DNA of 64,000 nt from Streptacidiphilus albus JL83 (GCF_000744705.1 NZ_JQML01000001.1:2046001-2110000), one strand, 5' to 3'; shown: positions 54,098 to 63,025, numbered from the stretch's first letter. A program made the numbers and translations. The notes: a model not told the origin generated them from the sequence alone.

Positions 54098-54125
54098 ACT
54101 TTACTCCACGGCTCCACCGGGTCAA
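54098..54125 (-). promoter_or_regulatory. dcw operon promoter
   Basis: On the minus strand TTGACC (54120-54125), a 16-nt spacer and TAAAGT (54098-54103) make the clearest sigma70-type promoter in the window. The start site would fall near 54091, leaving a leader of about 280 nt before rsmH. Confidence 0.7.
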
Positions 54126-54380
54126 CTGGATGCGACGGCGCACGCCCCCTCGGGAGCCGAGGAGAAACCGCAGGTCAGATCGGATCGACCGGAGCTGGAA
54201 GGGCGCGCGCCGCAGCTCGGCGCGCCGTCCGCCACGCCCGCCCGGACCGAAGTCCACGCGAACGGAGCAGGGCCCGCCCGCCCCGGCGGCCGGTCGCGGC
54301 CGGACGGCCCGCGCCTATGGGGTGCGTCACAGCGCCCTGCTGTGCCTCCTGCGGAACCCACCGCGGGCACCGGTTCCCAC

Positions 54381-54386
54381 TACGGT
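54381..54386 (+). promoter_or_regulatory. Candidate -10 box for leaderless carbonic anhydrase mRNA
   Basis: TACGGT lies 7 nt before the ATG at 54394, with no Shine-Dalgarno between. Confidence 0.4.
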
Positions 54387-54393
54387 CACAGGT

Positions 54394-54966
54394 ATGACCG
54401 TGAACCCTGACCTGTCCCGCATCCAGGCCACCCGTGCCCCGGCCACCGACAGCAGTTCCACCGACGCCGACACCGTCTCGATCATCGACAGCTTCGTCGC
54501 CCGCAACCGGTCCTACGCCGCCGGGTACCGCGACGGCGGCATGGGCGCCCGTCCGGTCCAGCGGGTCGCCGTGGTGGCCTGCATGGACGCCCGGCTCGAC
54601 GTCCACGCCGCACTCGGCCTCGCCCTCGGCGACTGCCATGTCATCCGCAACGCCGGCGGCGTCGTCACCGACGACACCATCCGCTCGCTGACCGTCAGCC
54701 AGCGCGCCCTCGGCACCCGGTCGATAGCCCTGATCCACCACACCGGCTGCGGCCTGCTCGGCCTCACCGAGGACTTCCGGCAGGAGCTGGAGGCCGAGGT
54801 CGGCATCCGCCCCACCTGGGCGCTGGAGTCCTTCACCGACCTGGAGCAGGACGTCCGGCAGTCCATGGCCCGGGTCAGGACCTCGCCCTTCCTGCTGCAC
54901 CACGAGGACATCCGCGGCTTCGTCTTCGACGTCACCACCGGACTGCTGCGCGAGATCGCGCCGTAA
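54394..54966 (+). CDS. Beta-carbonic anhydrase
   Basis: A 190-residue zinc enzyme interconverting CO2 and bicarbonate. Zinc ligands: Cys and Asp/Arg dyad in 'VVACMDARLDVHAAL', and His/Cys in 'ALIHHTGCGLLG'. 'DCHVIRNAGGVVTDDTIRSL' is the family core. It is a small mycobacterial/Streptomyces-type enzyme. Start at MTVNPDLSR; the longer upstream frame is Arg-rich and unconvincing. Confidence 0.93.
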   Translation: MTVNPDLSRIQATRAPATDSSSTDADTVSIIDSFVARNRSYAAGYRDGGMGARPVQRVAVVACMDARLDVHAALGLALGDCHVIRNAGGVVTDDTIRSLTVSQRALGTRSIALIHHTGCGLLGLTEDFRQELEAEVGIRPTWALESFTDLEQDVRQSMARVRTSPFLLHHEDIRGFVFDVTTGLLREIAP

Positions 54967-55151
54967 CCGGCCCGACAAAGGGCCTGGTGGACCGCCCGAT
55001 ACCCCGGCAAAAGCCGCACACCGACCGTACGAACACGATCGGATAGCCCGGTCGAGTGACGGGAGCGGCTCCCACAGGGAACAATGCGGTCACGGGAGGG
55101 CCCGCGCCGGGGACAAGGCGGGGGCCAGCAATCGGGCCGAGGAGTATCCGG

Positions 55152-56162
55152 GTGACGACGTTCAACGAGCAGGCCAGCCTTGACCAGCCCCGAGCGGCGG
55201 GACTGGCGAAGCCGGGACTGGCCGAGCTGGGGGCGGTGGTGGAGCGGATCCGCTCCTCCATCGAGAGCGTCCTGGAGGGCAAGCCCGAGGTCGTCAGACT
55301 CGCGCTCACGGTGCTGCTCGCCGAGGGCCACCTGCTGATCGAGGACGTGCCCGGGGTCGGCAAGACCATGCTGGCCAAGGCACTCGCCCGCTCGGTGGAC
55401 TGCACGGTGCGCCGGATCCAGTTCACCCCCGACCTGCTGCCCTCGGACATCACCGGCACCAGCGTCTTCGACCAGAACCGTCGGGACTTCGAGTTCAAGC
55501 CCGGCGCGATCTTCGCCCAGATCGTCGTCGGCGACGAGATCAACCGGGCCTCGCCGAAGACCCAGTCCGCGCTGCTGGAGTCCATGGAGGAGGGCCAGGT
55601 CACCGTGGACGGCGTCAGCTACCCGCTGCCGTCCCCGTTCATGGTCGTCGCCACCCAGAACCCGGTGGAGATGGAGGGCACCTACCCGCTGCCGGAGGCC
55701 CAGCGGGACCGCTTCATGGTGCGGATCTCGGTCGGCTACCCCAGCCCCGAGGCCGAGCTGCAGATGCTCGACGTCCACGGCGGGGTCTCCCCGCTGGACG
55801 ACCTCAGCCCGGTCGCGCACGCCGACGACGTGAAGAAGCTGATCGAGGTGGTCCGCCAGGTCCACGTCGCCGAGGAGCTGCGCCGCTACGCCGTCGCCAT
55901 CGTCGGCTCCACCCGGACCTCGCCCGAGCTGCGGCTCGGCGCCTCGCCCCGGGCCACCCTGCACCTGCTCCGGGCCGCCCGCGCCGCCGCCGCGCTGGAC
56001 GGCCGCGAGTACGTCATCCCGGACGACCTCCAGGGCCTGGCCGCGCCGGTGCTCGCGCACCGGCTGCTGCCGACCGCCGAGACCCAGCTGGGCCGGCGCA
56101 CCACCGAACAGGTCGTTCGCGACCTGGTGCTGCAGCTGCCCATCCCGCGCCTGGGCCGCTGA
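55152..56162 (+). CDS. MoxR-family AAA+ ATPase
   Basis: A 336-residue ATPase acting as a chaperone, often with VWA or DUF58 proteins. Walker A 'IEDVPGVGKTMLAKALA', Walker B 'IVVGDEINRASPKTQSALLE', and sensor 1 'MVVATQNPVEMEGTYPLPEAQRDRF' (core ATQNPVE). GTG at 55152 has GAGGAG 7 nt upstream. It is followed after 1 nt by the DUF58 gene, an operon pattern common to actinobacteria. Confidence 0.95.
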   Translation: MTTFNEQASLDQPRAAGLAKPGLAELGAVVERIRSSIESVLEGKPEVVRLALTVLLAEGHLLIEDVPGVGKTMLAKALARSVDCTVRRIQFTPDLLPSDITGTSVFDQNRRDFEFKPGAIFAQIVVGDEINRASPKTQSALLESMEEGQVTVDGVSYPLPSPFMVVATQNPVEMEGTYPLPEAQRDRFMVRISVGYPSPEAELQMLDVHGGVSPLDDLSPVAHADDVKKLIEVVRQVHVAEELRRYAVAIVGSTRTSPELRLGASPRATLHLLRAARAAAALDGREYVIPDDLQGLAAPVLAHRLLPTAETQLGRRTTEQVVRDLVLQLPIPRLGR

Positions 56163-56163
56163 G

Positions 56164-57582
56164 GTGGCGGGCACCTCCAACTGGCGGACCGCCCTGCACG
56201 GACTGACCACCCGCGGCCGGTCCTTCCTCGCCGCCGGGCTCACCGCGATCCTCTGCTCGGTGCTGCTCGGCCAGCCCGCCCTGCTGCGGATCGGGCTGCT
56301 GCTCACCGTGCTGCCGCTGGCCAGCGCCGGACTGCTGCTGCGCACCCGCTACCGGGTCGCCAGCGGGCGGCGGCTCACCCCGACCCGCACCCCGGCCGGC
56401 CAGGAGGCCCGGGTCCACCTGCGGGTCGACAACATCTCGCGGATCCCCACCGGCCTGCTGATGCTGGAGGACAAGGTCCCCTACGTGCTCGGCCCGCGCC
56501 CCCGCTTCGTGCTGGACCGGGTCGAGCCGCACGGCCACCGCGAGGTCTCCTACCGGGTCCGCTCCGACCTGCGCGGACGCTATCCGCTGGGCCCGCTCCA
56601 GCTGCGGCTCGGCGACCCCTTCGGGCTCTGCGAGCTGACCCGCTCCTTCACCGCCGCCGACACCCTCACCGTCATCCCGCAGGTCCAGCCGCTGCCGGCG
56701 ATCCGGCTGAGCGGCGAGTGGACCGGCTACGGCGACAGCCACTCCCGGGCGGTGGCGCTGGCCGGCGAGGACGACGCGGTGCCGCGCGAGTACCGGCACG
56801 GGGACGACCTGCGCCGGGTGCACTGGCGCTCCACCGCCAAGTACGGCGAGCTGATGGTCCGCCGCGAGGAGGCCCCGCTGCGCAGCCGGGCCACCGTGCT
56901 GCTGGACACCCGCGCCGCCGGACACCGGGGCAGCGGCCCCGCCTCCTCCTTCGAATGGGCCGTCAGCGCCTGTGCCTCGCTCGGCCTGCACCTGCTCGAA
57001 CGCGGCTACACCGTGCGGCTGCTGACCGACACCGGCGACGCGGTCACCGGGCTCGGCACCGGCGGCCTCGGCGGCGCCTCGGCCGAGGCCGCCGGCGTGC
57101 TGCTGGACACCCTCGCCATGGTGCAGACCTCCACCGGCGCCGGCCTGGCCCCCGCCGAGCAGGTGCTCAGGATGGGTGGCGAGGGCCTGGTGGTGGCGCT
57201 GCTCGGGGCGCTGGACGACGCCCAGCTGGCCGAGCTGGCGCGGCTGCGCCGGCGCACCGCCGCCGCGGTCGCGGTGCTGCTCGACACCGACAGCTGGTCG
57301 CTGCTGCGCGGGATGGGCACCTCCGCCGGCCCGAACGGCGGCGGGAACGGCGGCCGGGCCGGGAACGGCGCCGTGCCGGTCGACCGCGCCGAACGGCAGT
57401 CCCAGCTGCTCCGCGAGGCCGGCTGGATCGTCCTGCTGGCCTCCTCCGGCGACACCTTCCCCGCCCTGTGGCAGCGGGCCGACCGGCTCGCCTCCGCGGG
57501 CCTGAGCTCCTTCACCGCCACCGGCACCGCTGGTGCCGCCGGCGGCGCCACCAACCGCGCCACGACTAAGGACAAGCCATGA
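56164..57582 (+). CDS. DUF58 domain-containing protein
   Basis: A 472-residue membrane-associated protein. Two N-terminal hydrophobic segments ('FLAAGLTAILCSVLLG' and 'IGLLLTVLPLASAGLLL') are followed by a beta-rich region ('RTPAGQEARVHLRVDN'). The DUF58 core has 'AVPREYRHGDDLRRVHWRSTAKYGELMVRREE'-type sequence (core 'DDLRRVHWRSTAK'). It is coupled to TgpA by an ATGA overlap. Partner of the MoxR ATPase by context; molecular function unknown. Confidence 0.92.
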   Translation: MAGTSNWRTALHGLTTRGRSFLAAGLTAILCSVLLGQPALLRIGLLLTVLPLASAGLLLRTRYRVASGRRLTPTRTPAGQEARVHLRVDNISRIPTGLLMLEDKVPYVLGPRPRFVLDRVEPHGHREVSYRVRSDLRGRYPLGPLQLRLGDPFGLCELTRSFTAADTLTVIPQVQPLPAIRLSGEWTGYGDSHSRAVALAGEDDAVPREYRHGDDLRRVHWRSTAKYGELMVRREEAPLRSRATVLLDTRAAGHRGSGPASSFEWAVSACASLGLHLLERGYTVRLLTDTGDAVTGLGTGGLGGASAEAAGVLLDTLAMVQTSTGAGLAPAEQVLRMGGEGLVVALLGALDDAQLAELARLRRRTAAAVAVLLDTDSWSLLRGMGTSAGPNGGGNGGRAGNGAVPVDRAERQSQLLREAGWIVLLASSGDTFPALWQRADRLASAGLSSFTATGTAGAAGGATNRATTKDKP

Positions 57583-59996
57583 ACGGCCGCCTCCGGATCG
57601 CCCTGTGCGCGGCCACAGCGACCTTCCTGACCGCACTCTGCCTCTGGCCGCTGGTCATCCCGTCCGGCTGGCTGTTCCAGGCGCTGGCGCTGCTGCTGGT
57701 GGTCTGCGGCGTGGGCACGCTCCTCCGCCGGATATCCGCCCCCCGCACGCTGGTGCCGCTGGTCCAGCTGCTGACCGTGGTGCTGCTGCTGACGGCGATG
57801 TTCGCGAGCTCCCAGGCGCTGCTCGGCTGCCTGCCCGGACCCGCCGCCTGGACCGAGTTCTCCGACCTGCTCAACAGCGGCTTCAACTCGATGAACCAGT
57901 ACGCCGCACCGGCCCCCGCGCTGCCCGGCCTGAGGCTCATCCTGGTCGGCGCGGTCGTGCTGATCGGCCTGGTCGTGGACGCCCTCGCGGCGACCTACCA
58001 GCGGGTGGCGCTGACCGGGCTGCCGCTGCTCGCGCTCTACTCGGTCGGCACCGGACTGCACGACAAGGGCCCGCTCTGGATCTGGTTCCTGCTGTCCAGC
58101 CTCGGCTACCTGGCGCTGCTGATGGTGGAGGGCCGGGACCGGCTCGCCCGCTGGGGCCGGGTCTTCCACGGCACCCCGGCCACCCTCGCCGGGGTCTCCG
58201 GCGGCAACCCGCTCCGGGCCATCGGCTACCGGATCGGCGCCATCGGCGTGGTGGTCGGGCTGCTGCTGCCGCTGGGGCTGCCCTCGTTCGGCTCCGGGCT
58301 GGTCGGGCACCTCGGCGGCTCCGGCGACGGGCTCGGCAACTCCATCATCACCTCGGTCAACCCGCTGGCCTCACTGGCGCAGACGCTGGACCAGTCGAGC
58401 AACCGCACCGTGCTCACCTACACCACCAACTCGACCTCGGTCGCGTACCAGTACCTGCGGATCGTCGACCTGAACGAGTTCAACGGGGTCGCCTGGACCA
58501 CCGGCACCCAGAAGGTGGAGCCGCTGCCGAACCAGCTGCCCGCGCCGCAGGGGCTGACCCCCGCCGTCCAGCAGGCCGACATGCGGACCGACATCACCAC
58601 CCAGGCCGGCTACAACCAGCAGTGGCTGCCGATGCCGTACCCCGCGACGGACGTCACCGTGAACGGCGACTGGGACTACGAGGCCGAGGGCCGGACCCTG
58701 ATCGGCGCCGACTCCGGCACCAACGCCGGGGGCCGCTCCTACACCGTGACCAGCCTGATCCTCAATCCGACCGCCGCCCAGCTGCAGGACGCGCCGGCCC
58801 CGCCGGCCGCGTTCCTGAAGACCTACACCGCGCTGCCGGCCCACATGCCGGCCAGCGTCAAGGCCGACGCGCTGCAGGTGACCCAGGGCGCCACCAGCGC
58901 CTACGCCAAGGCCGTGGCCCTGCAGGACTGGTTCACCACCGGCGGCGGGTTCAGCTACAACACCCAGATCTCCGGCGACACCGGCACCAACGCCATCGCC
59001 GAGTTCCTGGTCAACAAGCAGGGGTTCTGCGTCCAGTTCGCGGCCACCATGGCGGCCATGGCCCGCACCCTGGGCATCCCGGCCCGGGTGGTCATCGGCT
59101 TCACCCCGGGCAGCCAGCAGAGCGACGGCAGCTGGGTGGTCGGCACCAAGAACGCCCACGCCTGGCCCGAGCTCTACTTCTCCGGGATCGGCTGGCTCCG
59201 CTTCGAGCCCACCCCGGGCATCGGCGTCGCCCCCGGCTACTCGCTCAACTCCGCCTCCAGCACCGCCGCCCCCACCCCCGGCGCCAGCGGCGGCTCGACC
59301 GCAGGGGCGGCGCCGAAGCCCACCGGCGCACCGGCCTGCCCCCGGATCGAGCAGCGCCAGGGCGGCTGCACCCCCGCGAAGGCCCAGGCCGCCGCCTCCG
59401 CCGCGCAGAGCTCGCAGCTGAGCGACCCGCTGCTGCCGGCGATCGTGGCGGCGGCACTGGTCCTGCTGGTGCTGTTGCTGCTGGTTCCGATGGTGTGGCG
59501 GCTGCGGCTGCGCCGCCGCCGGATGCGGCCGCGGAGCCCCGAGCTGAGCGAGCAGCAGGTGCTCGACGCCTGGCGGGAACTGCTGGACTCGGCCTGGGAC
59601 CTGGGGATCACCCCGGACGAGGCGGAGACGCCGCGCCGGACCGTGGCCCGGATCAACGAGCTCGGGGGCCTCGACACCGACCGGCGGGCCGCCGCCGGAC
59701 GGCTGGCGCTGGCCACCGAACAGGTGCTCTACGCGCCGTTCCCGGCCGCCTCGGCGACGCTGCGGGAGGACGTCCTGTCCGTCCGCTCGGGGCTGCGGGA
59801 GTCGGTGGGCCGGGGGGCCAGGGCCCGGGCGGTGCTGCTCCCGGCGTCCCGGCGGCGGCTGCACGAGCAGCTGCGGGCGGCCGTCGGCCGCGCCTACCGG
59901 AAGGTGGTCGGCACGCCGCTGGAGACGGCGGCGCGCCGGACCCGGTCCGCGGCCGGGCGGTTCCGCCGGCGCGGGGACGGAACCGCGGGGCAGTAG
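57579..59996 (+). CDS. TgpA-like transglutaminase membrane protein (DUF3488/DUF4129)
   Basis: An 805-residue protein. About six N-terminal TM helices (DUF3488, to ~residue 250) precede a large extracellular transglutaminase-like domain. The catalytic Cys is in 'NKQGFCVQFAATMAAMARTLGIPARV' (core GFCVQFA), and the His in 'NAHAWPELYFSGIGWLRFEP'. A Ser/Ala/Pro linker follows, then a final TM ('LLPAIVAAALVLLVLLLLVPMVW') and a cytoplasmic DUF4129-like region. Third gene of the MoxR operon; the substrate is unknown, and the catalytic His/Cys appear intact. Confidence 0.93.
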   Translation: MNGRLRIALCAATATFLTALCLWPLVIPSGWLFQALALLLVVCGVGTLLRRISAPRTLVPLVQLLTVVLLLTAMFASSQALLGCLPGPAAWTEFSDLLNSGFNSMNQYAAPAPALPGLRLILVGAVVLIGLVVDALAATYQRVALTGLPLLALYSVGTGLHDKGPLWIWFLLSSLGYLALLMVEGRDRLARWGRVFHGTPATLAGVSGGNPLRAIGYRIGAIGVVVGLLLPLGLPSFGSGLVGHLGGSGDGLGNSIITSVNPLASLAQTLDQSSNRTVLTYTTNSTSVAYQYLRIVDLNEFNGVAWTTGTQKVEPLPNQLPAPQGLTPAVQQADMRTDITTQAGYNQQWLPMPYPATDVTVNGDWDYEAEGRTLIGADSGTNAGGRSYTVTSLILNPTAAQLQDAPAPPAAFLKTYTALPAHMPASVKADALQVTQGATSAYAKAVALQDWFTTGGGFSYNTQISGDTGTNAIAEFLVNKQGFCVQFAATMAAMARTLGIPARVVIGFTPGSQQSDGSWVVGTKNAHAWPELYFSGIGWLRFEPTPGIGVAPGYSLNSASSTAAPTPGASGGSTAGAAPKPTGAPACPRIEQRQGGCTPAKAQAAASAAQSSQLSDPLLPAIVAAALVLLVLLLLVPMVWRLRLRRRRMRPRSPELSEQQVLDAWRELLDSAWDLGITPDEAETPRRTVARINELGGLDTDRRAAAGRLALATEQVLYAPFPAASATLREDVLSVRSGLRESVGRGARARAVLLPASRRRLHEQLRAAVGRAYRKVVGTPLETAARRTRSAAGRFRRRGDGTAGQ

Positions 59997-60010
59997 CGGT
60001 CCGGACGCGG

Positions 60011-60039
60011 CAACGCCCGCCCCGACGGGGCGGGCGTTG
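60011..60039. terminator. Bidirectional hairpin terminator
   Basis: CAACGCCCGCCCC-GAC-GGGGCGGGCGTTG, a 13-bp perfect stem with a 3-nt loop, lies between the convergent TgpA-like and DUF3040 genes. Confidence 0.85.
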
Positions 60040-60068
60040 GGGTCGAGGTGCCGCCGACGGCGCGGCGG

Positions 60069-60449
60069 CTAGCGCTGCCCGTCCTGGCGGCGCTGCCAGC
60101 GCTGCTCCATACGATCGACCACGGTGGCCTTGCGTCGGCGCTGCGGGGCGCCGGTGCGCGGGTCGGCGACGCCCAGGCGCGGGGCCCGGCGCCAGCCCGC
60201 CACCGCGACGGCGGCGCAGCCGATCATCACCACGGCGCCGACCAGCGCGGCCCAGTGGTACTTGGTGACCATGCCACCCGTCAGCAGGGCGACACCGACG
60301 ACGAAGCCGGCGGCGGCCAGATAGACCGTCCGGCGGGTACGGGCGCGCAGCCCTGACCCTTCGAGCGCTGTCGCGAACTTGGGGTCCTCGGCGTACAGCG
60401 CTCGCTCCATCTGCTCGAGCAGACGCTGCTCGTGCTCCGAGAGCGGCAC
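60069..60449 (-). CDS. DUF3040 membrane protein
   Basis: A 126-residue protein. The start 'VPLSEHEQRLLEQMERALYAEDPKFA' (core SEHEQRLLEQMERAL) is the DUF3040 hallmark. Two TM helices follow ('VYLAAAGFVVGVALLTGGMV' and 'WAALVGAVVMIGCAAVAVAG') and a basic C-terminus. GTG at 60449 is chosen because GAGGAGGA lies just upstream; the longer frame has no homology-like features. Function unknown. Confidence 0.9.
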   Translation of the reverse strand: MPLSEHEQRLLEQMERALYAEDPKFATALEGSGLRARTRRTVYLAAAGFVVGVALLTGGMVTKYHWAALVGAVVMIGCAAVAVAGWRRAPRLGVADPRTGAPQRRRKATVVDRMEQRWQRRQDGQR

Positions 60450-60768
60450 GTCGTCCTCCTCCTCTGGTCGCCACGGGCGACCACCGCCGTCCCAGCAGGA
60501 CGAACAGTTCTCCTCAGGATAGGCGCGGAGTCTCCTCCGGGAAACCCACCCCGTCTGCACACCGCCCCGGCCGTGACCAGGCACACACTCGCGAGGACGT
60601 ACGGATGATCCCGCCGATCCCGCTGTGATGCGTATGCCCCGGGCGCGGGGCCGTCATGCGTTGCTTGCCATAGCCGAATCATACGGTTCACCGCGGTATT
60701 TCGGGACGGCAAGGACGAGGCCCGATGCCGTCTTCCGCGGTACTCGGGCCCGACGGCGGAGAACGGTG
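60450..60768. other. Intergenic region, no gene seen
   Basis: This 319-nt gap before the DUF3040 gene has no ORF of coding character on either strand. It should hold the DUF3040 promoter (a TATCCT at about 60516-60521 on the minus strand is a weak -10 candidate). No other structure was recognised. Confidence 0.4.
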
Positions 60769-61521
60769 TCAGCGCAGCTCGGCGAGCAGGTGCAGCTGGG
60801 TCGCGACGGCGTGGAAGGAGGGCTGCTCGGCGGCGGCCTGCTCCAGCGCCAGCAGGGCGTCCATCGCCCCCGGCTCGGTGTCCACCAGGACGCCAGGGAC
60901 CAGGTCGGCGAAGATCCGTACGCCGTGCACCGAGGCCACGTCCAGGCCGGCCGCGTCGGCGAGGCCGCGCAGCTCCTCGACGGTGAACCGGCGGGGCATC
61001 GGGTCGGTGTCGCCCCAGCGCCCGTCCGGGTCGCCGAGGAGGGTGCGGGCCTCGTTGAAGTGGCCGGCGATGGCGCGGGCGAGCACCGCGCCGTTGCGGT
61101 TGGCGGCGAGCAGGCTGACCAGGCCGCCCTTGCGGAGGACCGCGGCCAGCTGGCCGAGGGCCTCGGCCGGGTCGTCGACGACCTCCAGCACGCCGTGGCA
61201 GAGCACCGCGTCGACGCTGCCGGGCTCGATCAGCTCGGGCAGGGTCTGGGTGTCGCCCTGGAGCGAGCTGACCAGGTCGGTGACGCCGGCCTCGGCGGCC
61301 CGGCGCTCCAGCGCGAACAGCGCGTCGGGGCTCGGGTCGACCACGGTGACCCGGTGGCCCAGCCGGGCCACCGGCACCGCGAAGTTGCCCGTGCCGCCGC
61401 CGGTGTCCAGCACGTCGAGCACCGGTCGGCCGAGCTCCTCGGCGCGCCGGGCCAGGGCCGCGCGCAGTATCTCCCAGACGACGGCGGTCCGGAGGGAGCT
61501 GCGGGGACGCGTCGAGTACAC
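60769..61521 (-). CDS. Class I SAM-dependent methyltransferase
   Basis: A 250-residue enzyme. SAM-binding motif I is 'VLDVLDTGGGTGNFAVPVARLG'. The acidic motif II 'VTVVDPSPDALFAL' and motif IV 'VDAVLCHGVLEVVDDP' follow. The overall pattern resembles the UbiE/SmtA-like group (Met-11). The substrate is not predictable. GTG start with GAGGAG 7 nt upstream. Confidence 0.9.
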   Translation of the reverse strand: MYSTRPRSSLRTAVVWEILRAALARRAEELGRPVLDVLDTGGGTGNFAVPVARLGHRVTVVDPSPDALFALERRAAEAGVTDLVSSLQGDTQTLPELIEPGSVDAVLCHGVLEVVDDPAEALGQLAAVLRKGGLVSLLAANRNGAVLARAIAGHFNEARTLLGDPDGRWGDTDPMPRRFTVEELRGLADAAGLDVASVHGVRIFADLVPGVLVDTEPGAMDALLALEQAAAEQPSFHAVATQLHLLAELR

Positions 61522-61588
61522 GGGTGGGCTCCTCGGCCGGGGGAACAGCGGTCGGCTCCACCTTAGAGGTTCCGTCGGCGGGGCCCGT

Positions 61589-62149
61589 TCAGCCGGTCCG
61601 GGGCATCCGCCCGGAGTCGGCGGGAGAGGCGGGTTCGAGCGCCAGCAGCCGCTGGACGATGCGGAGGAACAGGGCGGTGTTACGGATCAGGTCGTCGGCC
61701 TCGCGCATGGTCGCCGCCGAGGTGATCCCGGCCTCCGCCGAGGCCCGCTTGGCCGCGCCCGCCGCGTAGTAGACGGACCATTCGGCGAGCTCCGGGGCGA
61801 CCTCCGGGAGGACCTCCCACGCGCTGCGGATCCGCTTGCGCCGGCGCGGGTTCTCCTCGGGGCGGCCACGCACCGCCAGCACGGCGGCGGAGCCGCGCAG
61901 CGCCGCCAGGTGCGCGGTGGCGTAGCGCTCCAGCGGGCCCTCCAGCTCCCGGGCCTCGGCCAGCCCCCGGTGCGCCTGGGCGAGCAGGTCCAGGGCGGCG
62001 GGCGGGGCGCCGGCCCGGCGCAGCACCGGGTGCACGTCCGAGGACGGGCGGTAGGGTTTGGCCGCGCCGCCGAGCGCGCTGCCGGTGCCGGTCGTTGTCT
62101 GCAACGGCAGCAGCAGTACCTGCGCCGTGGGGTCCGCCTTCTCGTTCAT
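61589..62149 (-). CDS. SAV_6107-family HEPN domain protein
   Basis: A 186-residue helical protein. The central region ('LLAQAHRGLAEARELEGPLERYATAHLAALR', core 'EARELEGPLERYATAHLAAL') and 'RSAWEVLPEVAPELAEWSVYYAAGA' match the actinobacterial SAV_6107 HEPN family. A canonical HEPN RNase motif R-x4-6-H is not obvious ('RYATAH' is the nearest, R-x4-H). The family is known only from genome annotation; no partner nucleotidyltransferase gene is adjacent. ATG has GGGAGG 8 nt upstream. Confidence 0.85.
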   Translation of the reverse strand: MNEKADPTAQVLLLPLQTTTGTGSALGGAAKPYRPSSDVHPVLRRAGAPPAALDLLAQAHRGLAEARELEGPLERYATAHLAALRGSAAVLAVRGRPEENPRRRKRIRSAWEVLPEVAPELAEWSVYYAAGAAKRASAEAGITSAATMREADDLIRNTALFLRIVQRLLALEPASPADSGRMPRTG

Positions 62150-62252
62150 GATTCAGCCCTCCCGTGCGGTGACGTCGGCAAGCGGTCGAGGAAGTCTCCG
62201 AGCCCTCATCGACATGCTGCACCCCGCCACTGACAACGCCCCGGGCCCCGAT

Positions 62253-62894
62253 CTACGGACCGACCCCGACCTGCGCGTTCACCAGCGGTGCGGGCGTCGG
62301 CCCGACCGCCGCCGGGGCCGGCTGCGCCACCGCGAACAGCGGCAGGAAGAACTGGACCAGCGGGCCGATCGCCAGCGCGTAGACCACCGTGCCGACGCCG
62401 ATGCCGCCGCCCAGGACCACCCCGACGACCAGCACGGTCACCTCGATGGAGGTGCGGACCACCCGGACCGAGTAGCCGGTGCGTCGGCAGAGGCCGGTCA
62501 TCAGCCCGTCCCGGGGGCCGGGGCCGAGCCGGGCGCCGATGTACAGCCCGCCGGCGACGCCGTTCAGGACGACGCCGCCGACCATGGACGCGATCCGCAG
62601 CGGCAGCCCGTGCAGCGGCGGCAGCAGGGCCAGCGCCTCGTTCACCGCCAGGCCGATGACGAAGACGTTGCTGACGGTGCCGAAGCCCGGCCACTGGCGG
62701 AGCGGGATCCACAGCAGCAGCACGGCCGCGCCGATCGCCATGGTCATCACCCCGAAGGAGAGCGGGAGGTGCCGGGTCAGGCCCTGGGTGAAGACGTCCC
62801 AGGGATCGAGTCCGAGGGCGGCGCGGATCAGCAGGGCCATGCTGCCGCCGTAGAGGACGAGGCCAATGTAGAGCTGGACGAGGCGTCGGGCCAT
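62253..62894 (-). CDS. yczE: YczE/YitT-family membrane protein
   Basis: A 213-residue integral membrane protein with about five TM helices ('LYIGLVLYGGSMALLIRAALG' N-terminus, 'VMTMAIGAAVLLLWIPL', 'NVFVIGLAVNEALALL', 'GVVLNGVAGGLYIGARLG', 'TVLVVGVVLGGGIGVGTVVYAL'). 'GLDPWDVFTQGL' and 'GPGPRDGLMTGL' form the repeated signature of the family. It is divergent from a MocR regulator, the arrangement known for YczR-yczE pairs. Transported compound unknown. GGGAG lies 7 nt before the ATG. Confidence 0.88.
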   Translation of the reverse strand: MARRLVQLYIGLVLYGGSMALLIRAALGLDPWDVFTQGLTRHLPLSFGVMTMAIGAAVLLLWIPLRQWPGFGTVSNVFVIGLAVNEALALLPPLHGLPLRIASMVGGVVLNGVAGGLYIGARLGPGPRDGLMTGLCRRTGYSVRVVRTSIEVTVLVVGVVLGGGIGVGTVVYALAIGPLVQFFLPLFAVAQPAPAAVGPTPAPLVNAQVGVGP

Positions 62895-62910
62895 GGAGTT
62901 GCTCCCCCTT

Positions 62911-62955
62911 GGTTGCCTGGATGTTCGGTTGCCTGGATGTTCGGTTGCCTGGATG
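62911..62955. repeat. 16-bp direct repeats, candidate MocR operator
   Basis: GGTTGCCTGGATGTTC is repeated at 62911-62926 and 62927-62942. A third partial copy (GGTTGCCTGGATG) is at 62943-62955. They lie between the yczE gene and the divergent MocR gene. An inverted pair CGATTGG/CCAATCG (62980-62986, 63002-63008) and GCCAGTC/GACTGGC (62968-62974, 63019-63025) follow in the same 131-nt region. Confidence 0.85.
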
Positions 62956-63025
62956 CGCTGACTGCTGCCAGTCTGGAAGCGATTGGACTGCTTCTCCATA
63001 GCCAATCGAGGAAGGGTGGACTGGC

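Noticed and set aside
50474..54397. Long plus-strand frame opposite ftsI and rsmH
   Set aside because: Shadow of transpeptidase and methyltransferase genes on the minus strand.
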